Assembly (NCBI RefSeq): GCF_030445035.2
Contig: NC_080698.1
Span: forward strand, 26,381,294-26,445,293
DNA from: Dasypus novemcinctus
Taxonomy: Eukaryota; Chordata; Mammalia; Cingulata; Dasypodidae
Direction: 5' to 3'
DNA: 64,000 bases
Made by a program: the position numbers and the translations under genes. Shown one piece after another: positions 10,785-20,605 of the stretch. The notes beneath the pieces are model-generated. The model had not been told where the DNA came from and did no database searches. It was given only the letters and a program-made list of their open reading frames with translations. Within the stretch, counting starts at the first letter, position 1. Each line of letters begins with the position of its first letter.

Positions 10785-10945
10785 ATCTGGCTCTTCTCAA
10801 TCTTTAATGAGCACACAAATCACCTGGGGATCTTGTGAAAATGCAGCTTCTGATTCAGCAGGTCTGGGGTGGAACCTGAGATACTGCATTTCTAAGATGC
10901 TCCCAGGTGATGCTAAGCACACTTGGAGTAGCTCCAGATAGAGCC
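10785..10945 (+). mobile_element. MER5A-like hAT-Charlie MITE
   Basis: The motif order is that of MER5A: TTCTCAATCTTTAATGAGCAC, AATCACCTGGGGATCTTGTG, TTCTGATTCAGCAGGTCTGG, GGAACCTGAGATACTGCATT and CCCAGGTGATGCTAAGC. Internally deleted non-autonomous DNA transposon; no transposase. Confidence 0.78.
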
Positions 10946-11075
10946 CTGGTCCTCAAATGTCTTGGCATTTGAATAACCTGCAAACTTTTAAAAATGCTGA
11001 TGGCCAGAGATTCGGATTTCACCTGTGTTGGGTGCAGCTTAGACGGTGGGGTTTTTACTTTCAGATGGAAGGGGA
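10946..11075 (+). mobile_element. Second MER5A-like MITE copy, partial
   Basis: GGTCCTCAAATGTCTTGGCAT, AATAACCTGCAAACTTTTAAAAATGC and GCTGATGGCCAGAGATTC repeat the 5' half of the MER5A pattern right after the previous copy. This may be a separate insertion or a rearranged part of the same one. Confidence 0.5.
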
Positions 11076-11204
11076 ACATGATTTTTATTGGAGTATTCAC
11101 AGAACACAATTGTAAAGCATGTATTGGCATCCCCAGAAACAAGAGAGAAAATATTTACACCAAAATTCAGCCCAGAATGCTTTATGCAGGTAAATTCTCT
11201 TACC

Positions 11205-11412
11205 ACAACTGGCACTTTGTGAGCATTTACTATGTACCATGTACATGGCTAGAAGATACAGATACTTCACCTGACTCTTATGACAACCATTTGGGGTAGG
11301 TATTATTATACCCATTCTACATGTGACACTCAAAAAATTAGGCAATTGCCCAAGCTAGCATTGATAGTGTGAGACAAAGCTAGGATACAAACCCACATCC
11401 ATCTGATGGAAG
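11205..11412 (-). mobile_element. MIR SINE, antisense
   Basis: GAGCATTTACTATGTACCATG, GGTAGGTATTATTATACCCAT, TAGGCAATTGCCCAAGC and AGGATACAAACCCACATC follow MIR in reverse complement. Confidence 0.8.
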
Positions 11413-11434
11413 TTTGTTGATGTGTGTGCTTTAA

Positions 11435-12225
11435 TAAAACCGCTTTTTAAAGGTATAATTCTCATACAATATTTCTTTCTATATAAAGAGTATGATTTAA
11501 TGAGTTTCTACATCTGTTAAACCATCACTACAGTAAAGAAAATGATTTTAGCTTAATGCTCCCAAAGTTTTCCCATGTCCCTTTGTCATATCTCCCTCCT
11601 TCTCTTCATCCTGTCCTCAGGCCACCTCTGATCTTTCTGTCACTATACCTAAGTTTGCATTTCCTAGAGTTTTATATAAATGGAATCATATGGTGTGTGC
11701 CAATTTTTGGCTACTTTCTTTTACTCAGCAAATTGATTTTGAGATTATTCCATGCTATTGGATATATCAATGGTTAATTCCTTTTTACTGCTGAGTAATA
11801 TTCTACTGTATAGATACACTGCCATTATTTATCCATTTGTCTGTTGATGAACATTTGGATTGTTTCCAATTTGGGATTATTACAAATAAAGCGCTATGGG
11901 CATCCATGTAATGTCTTCTGTGGATATATGCTTTAATTTCTTTTGTATATATACCTAGAAATGAAATGGCTGTGTCATAAGGCAACACTATGTTCAACTT
12001 TTTGAGGAACTGCCAGACTGTTTTCCAAAGTGGTGGCACCACTTTACACTCCTACCAACAGCATATGAAAGTTCCAGTTACTGCCTATCCTTGCTTATAC
12101 TTGGTATGGTTGGTCTTTTTTTATTTTGGCAATTCTAATGGATGTGTAGAAATACCTCTTTTTTGTTTTAATCTACATTTCCCTAATGACTAATACTGTT
12201 GAGCATCTTTTCTTATGCTTATTTG
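11435..12225 (-). mobile_element. Old L1 3' part, antisense
   Basis: Reverse-complement L1 ORF2 end and 3'UTR: ATAAATGGAATCATATGGTG, TTTTACTCAGCAAATTGA, GCTGAGTAATATTCTACTG, TTTGTCTGTTGATGAACATTTGG, GAGGAACTGCCAGACTGTTTTCC and TTGAGCATCTTTTCTTATGC. Heavily decayed with no open frame of note. Diverged to a degree similar to the L1 at 3.6-5.2 kb. Confidence 0.87.
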
Positions 12226-12930
12226 AAGTACAAAATTTTATGTTCAATGTTACTGTTTCTCAAAAATACAATGTGATACTTCTTAAATGAGATAGTGAAA
12301 TCTCACCAATTCTCCAAATTTACTTAAATAACTTTTATGATATTTATTTTTATTAAATTATTAATTTAAAAAAATTCCAGCATAAAACAAGGCAAATATT
12401 TTTTACTTATAAACGTTATGCAGCTATAAATGTATGAAATTAAATCCAAACAAAAGAAAAAATCCACACTAATATACATAATATGAGAGACAACATTTGC
12501 TGACCTTAAGTGACCACTTTTTAGTTGTTCATATAGTAATCCCCATGACAGTACAGTCTTCCCTTGGCAGGAATTCACAACTTATTGTGTAAGGTCTGCC
12601 TTTGCTCTTGAATCTTTAGCTTGTAACAATCAAAGTCATTCTTCTTGGCTCCAACACAGTCATAAATACAAATGCAAATGTGGGTACTGACATTGCATGG
12701 CACTGCAGTGCTTAGTTATAAGGAGAACCAGATGATTCAGGGCATGTTTATTTTGTTTTTGTTAGATTTTCTACAAAATGAAAGCACAATACTGAAATAC
12801 AATCATAGCAAACATATTGTCCCACCTAAACAGGGCTATGAACTCCAAGATTTGGCACACACCCTGGTTAGGAAACCTCCATTCTGTGTTATTTTTTTGT
12901 CCTGTGCCATCTTGCCTTGACCACACACAC
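12226..12930. other. Unique-looking AT-rich sequence
   Basis: No repeat family, exon or RNA gene recognised. Short open frames on both strands (up to 93 codons) have no features of a protein. Confidence 0.45.
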
Positions 12931-12934
12931 CTCC

Positions 12935-13205
12935 ATCCCCTATATTCAATACTTATGTATTGTGCCACAGTGCTAATGACTTTTCCAACAATTTTCATTT
13001 CACAAAACTCTTCCAAGTAGATTGTATTACTTGATCCCTCCAAAAACCCCACAAGGAAGGCAGAGTGTCACTACATTGCAAATGAGGAAAATGAGGCTAA
13101 GAAATCTAGGTGACCCATCCCATCTGCACATAAAAGAGCCTAGTGAGTTAAGACTCAGGCTAGCACTTCCAAGTTCAAGTTAATCTCTTTTTCCTACATC
13201 ACACA
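12935..13205 (-). mobile_element. MIR SINE, antisense
   Basis: ATACTTATGTATTGTGCCACAG, a CATTTCACAAAACTCTTCC block, GCAAATGAGGAAAATGAGGC and GAGTTAAGACTCAGGC are the MIR core read backwards. Degenerate. Confidence 0.6.
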
Positions 13206-13640
13206 ATTTCCTTGGCATTATTGCTAGGAAGAAACATTCTGGAGAACATGCAAACCTGGGGCTTTTTTAATAGCTCTTCTTATGATCAAACAACCAAATA
13301 TTTTCCACCCAATTTCATTTCCACTAATCCAAAACAGACACGGGGTCCTTTCCCTCCAATCTCTGTCTATTTTTCTTTAGTCATCTCTTGGTCCTCATCT
13401 ACTGAAAACACAAAATCCTGAACATAAAACTGCATATGACACAATCCTGCTGCCACCCACCATGTGGCTACTGCTGACCACGTAAACCCAGGACTCTTTT
13501 CTCCTTCATTTTCACAGACAAGACCTTGGCATTTCTATAATCACACCAGCTGTCAGTGTCCCCATTTCAGCATATTCACAAATTTCATTAAGGATGACAC
13601 ATTTTTTTTCCAGGTAGAACTTTTGAAATGACATTCTAAA
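13206..13640. other. Unique-looking non-coding sequence
   Basis: No family, exon or RNA gene recognised. Confidence 0.4.
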
Positions 13641-13649
13641 AACAATTAC

Positions 13650-13885
13650 AACAAAACCATGATATCTGCCATTCACTGAACCTTTGTTTCATGCCAGGCA
13701 CTGTCCTAAGGACTTGCACGTACCTCATCGCCATGCCACTAAGACTATCTTGACCCCATTTTGCAAATAGTGAAATGAGCTTAGAGAGTTTAAGAAACTT
13801 CCCCAGTGTCAGACAACTAATAACTTGTGGAGCTAAGATTTAAACCCTGGTCTTTTGTGAACCAATAAGATACATACGTTGTATT
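13650..13885 (-). mobile_element. MIR SINE, antisense
   Basis: TGCCAGGCACTGTCCTAAGG, CCCCATTTTGCAAATAGTG, AAACTTCCCCAGTGTCAGAC and AGATTTAAACCCTGGTC follow MIR in reverse complement nearly full length. Confidence 0.85.
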
Positions 13886-14012
13886 ACCTCTGAGAAGTCA
13901 TGTCTGCTTCTCCTCAGCTGTAGGGAATAGCTCCCTCCTCTGAAAATGTATAGCCCTTTAACTACATCTCATTTATGCTACATCGCACTTCTGACCTTGC
14001 ACTATCTTTTTT

Positions 14013-14211
14013 GGAGGGGGGAGGTAGTGGGGATTGAACCCAGGAACTCATACATGGGAAGTAGGCTCTCAACCACTGAGTTATATCCACTCCCCAATGA
14101 GAGTTGTTTTTGTTTGTTTGTTTGTTTTGTTTTTAGAAGGTACCAGATATGAAACCTGGGACCTCATACATGGGAAGCAGGCACTCAGCCACTTGAGCAA
14201 CATCCACTCCC
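14013..14211 (-). mobile_element. Two-headed DAS-like SINE, antisense, in an L1 tail
   Basis: The minus strand has two tRNA-like heads, each with a GTTGCTCAAGTGGCTGAG-type A box and a B box-like stretch ending near GGTACC or CCCACTACC, joined by a (TTTG)n/(CAAA)n linker at 14107-14130. The 15-bp duplication TGCACTATCTTTTTT at 13998-14012 and 14212-14226 frames it. Insertion was at the A-tail of the antisense HAL1-like element. Confidence 0.78.
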
Positions 14212-14229
14212 TGCACTATCTTTTTTTTT

Positions 14230-14990
14230 TTTAGTTTATTAAAATATATCACTCATACATAAACATACATAAACAATAAGTGTATAAAAGTTATGAACTT
14301 ACAAACCAAACATATATAACATCAAACAAACATATATAACATCTCACTCTACCACCAATAACTTGCATTGTTTTTAAACCTTTTTAATTAATGATTAAAA
14401 AGATTGTCAAAATATTACTACTAAACAAAGTAGTTTTCCCCTAACCAATCTGATTGTTATTATCTTTATATCATTTATATGTAAACACACATAAATAATT
14501 AAGTGTATAGTAAAAGTTGTGAACTTACAAAGCAAACATGCATATCATACCGGGGTCCCATACATCAACCCTCCACCAACACTTTTCATTGTCATGAGGC
14601 GTTTGTTACAAACTATGAAAGAACACTGCCAAAATCTGACTACTAATCATAATCCTTATCTTATATTTGGTGTGTTTTTCCCCCAACCACCCTATTATTA
14701 TTTTTTAAATAAAATTTTTATGACACAAATTGTAAACTTTTAAAACAATCATGCATATGTGCAGAATTCCCAAACAACATCCCTCCATCAACACACCACA
14801 TTGTGGTGTGTCATTTGTTACAGATAAAATAATATCATCTGATTGTTACCATGTCCATAGTGTACATTTGGCTCACATTTCCCATACTGCCTCAGTATCA
14901 ACACAGTACATCTTTTGCATAGATGCAAGAATATTACATTATTACTACTAACCACATTCCATAGGTCACTCCAGCTGTATTTTTCCTGTG
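14230..14990 (-). repeat. Tandem-like repeats in the HAL1-like 3'UTR
   Basis: Three related units of roughly 230-270 bp, starting near 14240, 14470 and 14715, each contain an AAGTTGTGAACTTACAAA-like stretch, CAAACATGCATAT, a TCAACCCTCCACCAACAC-like stretch and a TTTGTTACAAACTATGAAAG-like stretch. The L1 at 24.6 kb has one clear unit of the same kind (about 24650-24850). Confidence 0.6.
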
Positions 14991-15215
14991 CTTCTCCACA
15001 TTCCCATCATTTCCTGAATTTTTGATCTCTTGCTTAGAAATTCTCTCAGTTTCTATTTATCTGTGAATATTCTAATTTCACCCTCATTTTTGAAAGACAA
15101 TCTTGCTGGATATAAGATTCTTGGCTGGAAGTTTTTCTCTTGTAGTATCTTAAATGTATCAGACCACTATCATCTTGCCTCCATGGTTTCTGGTGAGAAA
15201 TCAGCACTTAATCTT

Positions 15216-15452
15216 TTTTTTTTTTAATTAATTTTATTTTTTTTATTGACTTTGTAATAATATTACATTAAAAATATATATGTGAGGTCCCATTCAACCC
15301 CACCCCCCCACCCCACCTCTCCCTCCCCCAGCAACACTCGTTCCCATCATCATGACACATCCATTGGATTTGGTAAGTACATCTTTGGGCACCTCTGCAC
15401 CTCATAGTCAATGGTCCACATCATGGCCCATACTCTCCTCCATTCCATCCAG
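15216..15452 (-). mobile_element. Young L1 3'UTR insertion within the HAL1-like element
   Basis: T-run, then ATATTACATTAAAAATATAT, GTGAGGTCCCATTCAACC, a C-rich tract and CATCATGACACATCCATTGG, the same 3'UTR as at 15.9 and 46.3 kb. The 16-bp duplication ATCAGCACTTAATCTT at 15200-15215 and 15453-15468 frames 237 bp exactly. The ORF1 of the host element resumes in register after it. Confidence 0.93.
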
Positions 15453-15852
15453 ATCAGCACTTAATCTTATAGGATATCCCTTATATGTTATGCATTGCTT
15501 TTCTCTTGATGCTCTCAGGATTCTCTCTTTGTCTTTGGTCTTTGACATTCTGATGAATGTGTGTCTTGGAACTGGTCTATTTGGATTTTTTCGGATGGTA
15601 GTACATTGTGCTTCTTGGACAGGGATATCTGTGTCCTTCAATAGGGTTGGAAATTTTCTCACATTATTTCTTTAAATATTCCTTCTGCCCCTTTTCCCTT
15701 CTCTTCTCCTTCTGGGACACCCATGACACGTATGTTTGCATGTCTTTTGCTATCATTTAGTTCCCTGAGACCTTGTTCAATTTTTTCCATTCTTTTCTTC
15801 ATCTGTTCTTTTGTATGTTCACTTTTTTTTTTTGCTGATAAGATTCTTTTTT

Positions 15853-16745
15853 TGTCTTTTTTTTTAATGTTACATTAAAAAAATGAGGTCCCCATATACT
15901 CCCCACACCCTCACCCCACTCCTCCACCCATAACAACAGTCTCCTCCATCATTATGAGACATTCATTGCATTTGGTGAGTACATCTCTGAGCACCACTGC
16001 ACCTCATGATCAATTGTCCACACCATAGCCCACACTCTCCCACAGTCCACCCAGTGGTCCATGGGAGGACATACAATGTCTGGTAACTATCCCTGCAGCA
16101 CCACCCAGGACAACTCCAACCCCCAAAAATGCCCCCACATCACATCTCTTCCTCCCATTCCCTGCCCCCAGCAGCCACCATAGCCACTTTCTCAACACTA
16201 ATGCCACATTTTCTTCGGTTACTAATCAACAATAGTTCATGAACAGAATCTCAGTAAGTCCACTCTAATCCATACTCTATTCCTCCATCCTGTGGACCTT
16301 AGAATGGTTGTATCCACTCCACATCTATATCAAGAGGGTGCTTAGATTCTGCATGGATGCTGTATGCAATTCTCCTGCTTTCAGTTGTAGGCACTCTTGG
16401 CTCCCTGGTATGGTGGTTGACCTTCTTCACCTCCATGTTAGCTGAGTGGGGTAAGTCCAATAAACCAGAGTGTAGGAGTTGCAAGTCTGTTGAGGCTCAG
16501 GGCCTGGCTATCACATGGTCAGTCCAGAGATTCAGGTCCCCTGGGTATACACTAAACCCCAGTGCCAACTACAGATCCAGTAAAAGTAACAGGAGAGGCT
16601 TGTGGACAAAGATCACATCTGAGTCCAGCTCCATCACACAGAAACACAAACTCCAAAGTAGGGCCAACCAACATGGCACTGAACTCCATCTGCCATGACC
16701 ATAGAACCTGTAGGTCTCTGTAGCCCTCAGAAGAACCAATACCTG
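15853..16745 (-). mobile_element. Young L1 3'UTR insertion, longest copy in the window
   Basis: Starts with TTTTTTTTTAATGTTACATTAAAAAAATGAGG and the C-rich tract, and continues through the portion shared with 1-306 and on to about 16745, so it extends farthest 5'. Longest minus open frame is 65 codons and there is no ORF2 similarity, so all of it is 3'UTR or non-coding. Right edge is uncertain because I found no clear target duplication. Confidence 0.75.
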
Positions 16746-16779
16746 GGGTTGTATCTACTTTTATTGCACTATATTTTTA

Positions 16780-16895
16780 CTCATGGGTTCTGTATGTTTC
16801 TTACTGACAATATTTGTACCCAACTCTCCTTGGGAGTCTCACACAGGGCTTAGCACACTGCCTTACCTAAAATAAGCTCTCAGTAAATGTCTATC
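16780..16895 (+). mobile_element. L2/MIR-type 3' tail fragment, sense
   Basis: CACAGGGCTTAGCACACTGCC followed by AAATAAGCTCTCAGTAAATG is the conserved 3' tail shared by L2 and MIR. Confidence 0.6.
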
Positions 16896-16941
16896 CAATT
16901 TTTTGGCTGGTTGGCTGGTAGGCTAGATGACTGGAGGATGC

Positions 16942-16997
16942 ATGGATGGATGGATGGATGGATGGATGGATGGATGGATGGATGGATAGATGGATGG
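16942..16997. repeat. (GGAT)n microsatellite
   Basis: About 14 units of GGAT, nearly perfect with one GATA interruption near 16985. Likely polymorphic. Confidence 0.97.
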
Positions 16998-16999
16998 TC

Positions 17000-17815
17000 C
17001 CCGCTGCTTTCAACTGCCTAGGAACCTTATTTCCTTCATGGAACTGACAGTCACTGTCATCAGTATCCATTCCGTGCAGTCCCGTATGAAATGGTCAGTC
17101 ATGGTGCCCACTCCTCTCCCTTGTTACCTGGACCAAATTAGTTCCTTGTTTTCCTGAAACAGCATTTGTTCTAGAATGGGTCAATGATTCAAGAAGACTC
17201 TTTCCCTGTAGCCAGTATGGGTACAGATAGAGAAAATTACCTCTTATGGATAGAATGGGTTAACTGGGATAACATGACTCTAGAATGGTTAGAGATCATT
17301 TTTCTCACCTGAAGGAGAGAGCATTCGTGTAGGATGAGGGAAACAAAGACCTGACAACATCATTTGAGCCCCTGGATGAAGCCATACCTGAAGCATGCAT
17401 CCCCACCAGACTTACCAGTTAAGTGAGCTGTGTTTGGCTTGTACTCATTTGTATATCAGCCACTTCCAACTTGAAACATCCTGAAAAGTACAAGAAAACA
17501 AAGACTTGCATATTATAAATTATGACTTTCTGTTTCTATTATTATGAAATTCATGATGGTAGGAGTCAGTTTAAGAAAGGTAAACCATATGACATATGCG
17601 CTTTAGGCTACCTCTCATTACTCATGGGCCAAATGCCTTTCAACACACCTAAGACATCATGGCACTTTCATGGGTCCTCCCACCTAGTCTTTTATTTATA
17701 TTCTTACACATTTTTATTAATTTTCTCACCAAATGAAAAGTCAAGAAGTAAAGCTGATTTCAGGGAAGGCTTGAAGTACAGACGAGACCAATATTATCAA
17801 GGATCTCGGTACTCT
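17000..17815. other. Unique-looking non-coding sequence
   Basis: No repeat family recognised. A 154-codon open frame starting at 17522 crosses from here into the old repeat at 17820 and shows no domain, so I do not call a gene. Confidence 0.45.
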
Positions 17816-17819
17816 CTGT

Positions 17820-17960
17820 CTTCTCAGTTCCCTTCCTACTGGGTTGCCTTTGCCCTCAGGCTTCACATGGTGGGCCCTTTGTGGCTACAAGCTTTGTCTT
17901 CATGGATGCAAAATGGCAGCAGCACTTCCAGATTCATCTCCTTAGACCAAACAATCCAGA
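17820..17960 (+). repeat. Unnamed old interspersed repeat, copy 1
   Basis: TCTCAGTTCCCTTCCTACTGG, CCCTCAGGCTTCACATGGTG, then GCAAAATGGCAGCAGCACTTCC match in order the middle of the copies at 50.4 and 57.0 kb. I recognise the pattern as a widely dispersed mammalian repeat but cannot name it safely. Confidence 0.4.
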
Positions 17961-18260
17961 GAAGGAAGACGGTTTACTTCTGGTAGATTCTTCCAGAGAA
18001 TTTGGTAGGTGGGACAATGTCAATCTCTCACAACCACAAGACTAAGAATGAAGAAGCTATTTTTTCCAAAGCAATATCCATGTCTTTTATCATAAGATAC
18101 AAGAAACACATACACACAAAGGGAGAGAGAGACAGGAACACAAGTATGGCAAAAATTAACAATTGTCAAATCTAGATGGGGATAGTACATGAATGTTCAG
18201 TGTATTATTTCTCAAAAGTTCTCTATGTCCATAATCTTTATAATAAAAAGTTGGTGGAGG

Positions 18261-18679
18261 AGTGTGGATATAGCTCAAGTAATTCAGTGCTCACCTCCCA
18301 CACTGGAAGTTCTGAATTCAATTTCCAGTGCCTCCTAAAGAAGATGAGCAGACACTGCAACCAGCAGACACTGCAACCACTGCAAATGCAGAGACGCCAC
18401 AACCAGCAGAAACCACAACCAGCAGTCACCACAACCAGCAAACACCAGAGATGCTGCAACCAGCAGACACCACAACCAGCAGATGCCACAACCAGGGAGT
18501 AGAAGTGGCTCAAGCAGTTGGGCACTTGCCTTTCATATGGGAGGTCCCAGGTTTGGTTCCTGGTACCTCCTTTTAAAAAAAGATGAGCAGACAATGAACA
18601 GACAGAGGAGGGAGCTATCTCAGTTGGGGGGGGGGGTGTGGATAAAAATTTAAAAATATATATATACATATTTTTTAAA
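18261..18679 (+). mobile_element. Two-headed DAS-type SINE with internal 15-bp tandem array
   Basis: Head 1 (GGATATAGCTCAAGTAATTC to CAATTTCCAGTGCCTCC) and head 2 (GAAGTGGCTCAAGCAGTTGG to GGTTTGGTTCCTGGTACC) flank an array at about 18346-18496 of a 15-bp unit near CAGCAGACACCACAAC, roughly ten units with variants. A G-run and an AT-rich tail follow. The near-perfect duplication TTGGTGGAGG (18251-18260) and TTGGTGGAAG (18680-18689) frames it. Open frames of 82-162 codons over it come from the array. Confidence 0.85.
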
Positions 18680-18699
18680 TTGGTGGAAGAAAAGAAAAT

Positions 18700-19075
18700 G
18701 CAGAGATCATTAGTGCTGTTCACCAAATATTTTCAGCTCTCTGTCTTCCAAGCTCGTGAAACCTTCCCAGCCTCTTTGAATGTAGATGTTGACAAGTGGC
18801 TTGCTTTGGCCTATGAGATGCGAGCTAAAGTCACTTCTGGAAGTAGCTTCATAGGCTTATTTGTGATGCTCCATGTTCCCTTCCCACTGCTGTAGTGATC
18901 AAGGAAGCACATGTTGAGATGAACCCTCTTTCAGTCTGGGTCTCTGAGAGACTACATCAGAACTGTCCCCACAAAGGACAAGCATATGAGCAAGAAATAA
19001 ACCTTCCTTGTTTCGCACCACTAAGATTTTGAGGTTGTATATTACAGCAGCAAAACCCAGACCGCACTGACTGAC
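18700..19075 (+). repeat. Unnamed old interspersed repeat
   Basis: The segment from TTGGCCTATGAGATGCGAGC to GAGCAAGAAATAAACC and CACTAAGATTTTGAGGTTGT has the layout of a common mammalian-wide repeat whose name I cannot confirm. No coding frame of note. Confidence 0.4.
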
Positions 19076-19276
19076 ATAGAATAGATGCCAGGCAGAAGAA
19101 AAAACAACAACATTCTACCCTCTAAACTTTATACTTGACCATTCTCAAATAGGAGTTTTTAAGCAGGCTAAATGTAACGATTTTTCTGTTGTTTAGAATG
19201 ATGAATAAAATAGTGGCCTGACACTAAACAACCTGTTCACTCTTTTAAGATTTTTGCACTGTAAAATATTATTCGG

Positions 19277-19690
19277 GGGAAGCGGACTTGGCCGAATGGA
19301 TAGGGTGCCCGCCCACCACATGGGAGGTCTGTGGTTCAAATCCCAGGCCTCCTTGACCCATGTGGAACTGACCCATATGCAGTGCTGATGCACACAAGGA
19401 GTGCCGTGCGTCATAGGGGAGCCCCACACTCAAGGAGTGTGCCCCGTAAGGAGAGCCGCCCAGCGCAAAAGAAAGTGCAGCCTGCGCAGGAATGGCACCG
19501 CACGCACGGAGATCTGACAACAAGATGATGCAACAAAAAGAGACACAGATTCCCGGTGCCGCTGATAAGGATAGAAGCGGTCATAGAAGAACGCGCAGCG
19601 AATGGACACAGAGAGCAGACAACTGCAGGGCGGGGAAGGGAGAAGGGGAGAGAAATAAATTAAAAAATAAATAAATCTTTAAAATATATA
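19277..19690 (+). mobile_element. DAS-type SINE, sense
   Basis: Complete head (AGCGGACTTGGCCGAATGG, GGTTCAAATCCC), body, the CAACAAGATGATGCAACAAA block and a AAATAAATCTTTAAAA tail. Imperfect duplication ATATTATTCGGG (19266-19277) and ATATTATTGGG (19692-19702). The A box has GAAT in place of the usual CAGT. Confidence 0.93.
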
Positions 19691-19702
19691 TATATTATTG
19701 GG

Positions 19703-20414
19703 AAACTATTTCAACTACTATATTTCTTTTTCCCTAACCACCAAGAATGAATCCCAGAAGGGCATTGGAGCAGCCGGCAAGCACCTTTACAGAATGTTAG
19801 AATCTGTCCTATTAACCCATTGCCTGGTGATTCAGCAGATGGGAAGGACAACCAGCACATTGTAAGGTGGATTGCTGCCCATTGAATATAACTGAAAGGC
19901 AAAGAAAAGGGAAAATGTACTTGGCCCTTAGGAAGTTTCCAAGGAGAAATTATAATAGGCAAGTGGAATTAGGGTGACTTTGCCAGCAATACCAACCAGA
20001 GAAATAAAATGACTTCTCTTCACTACTTAGAGGAAATCTTTCTTGATCACTCTAAACCCTTTGCATCAACTCCACAAGCATTATCTGGGGTAAAAAGTGG
20101 TACTTTATAGGCCAATATTGGATTTTTTTTTAAGTGGCTCAAGTGGCCTCTCCAAAGAGGGATCATTTAAGAGTCAAGTCACCTAGAGTCCAAATTCAAC
20201 CTAGAAAAAGTTTTTCTGAGAACATAGAAAGAACAGGTAGGTAGCATGATGGATAGTCTGTATTTTTTGGAAAGAAAAGATGGTAGAGAGAATTTCTGGT
20301 CAATAATGGTTCCATTTCAGCTGCAGCATATGAGTAGCTTCTACTCGCCTTTGAGGCTGCATCCCCTGTTACCTCTAATTGCCCTAGCAGGTTTGTCCAA
20401 AACATTAAGAATTT
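19703..20414. other. Unique-looking non-coding sequence
   Basis: No repeat family, exon or RNA gene recognised. Confidence 0.4.
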
Positions 20415-20605
20415 GTCTAAATTGATCTAGTAGCTATATGATCTAGAACAAGCTACCTAAAATCTCTAAGCCTCAGTTTCCCCATCTATAGAACAGGAAT
20501 AAGACTCTTGTAAAGATCAAATGAAAGAAAAATGTATGGTGCCTAGCAAGGTCTAGTCTATAGTAAGAACTCAGTAAATGCTTATTGTTATAATAATACT
20601 TTTTA
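20415..20605 (+). mobile_element. MIR SINE, sense
   Basis: AATCTCTAAGCCTCAGTTTC, CCCCATCTATAGAACAGG, AAGATCAAATGAAAG and TAGTAAGAACTCAGTAAATGC follow the MIR 3' half in order. Confidence 0.88.

Larger units (their letters stand above)
14221..15850 (-). mobile_element. HAL1-like element: L1 ORF1 end joined directly to L1 3'UTR, no ORF2
   Basis: On the minus strand an ORF1 part (15850 to about 15016, younger insertion at 15216-15452 excluded) runs straight into a 3'UTR with A-tail (about 15000-14221). The ORF1 part carries the conserved L1 ORF1p C-terminal pattern: RHTFIRMSKTKDKERILR, then ITYKGYPIRLSAD, then the IL.AKL.FKNEG.I...TD block. No endonuclease or reverse-transcriptase sequence lies between. 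This architecture is that of half-L1 (HAL1) retrotransposons, which depend on ORF2p in trans. Alternatively an ordinary L1 lost ORF2 by deletion. The 5' end is destroyed by the insertion at 15853. Frames are broken. Confidence 0.65.

Noticed and set aside
17522..17986. 154-codon open frame (+)
   Set aside because: Runs from unique AT-rich sequence into an old repeat. Low-complexity composition and no recognisable domain.
18238..18726. 162-codon open frame (-)
   Set aside because: Generated by the 15-bp tandem array of a two-headed SINE, a multiple of three without stops.
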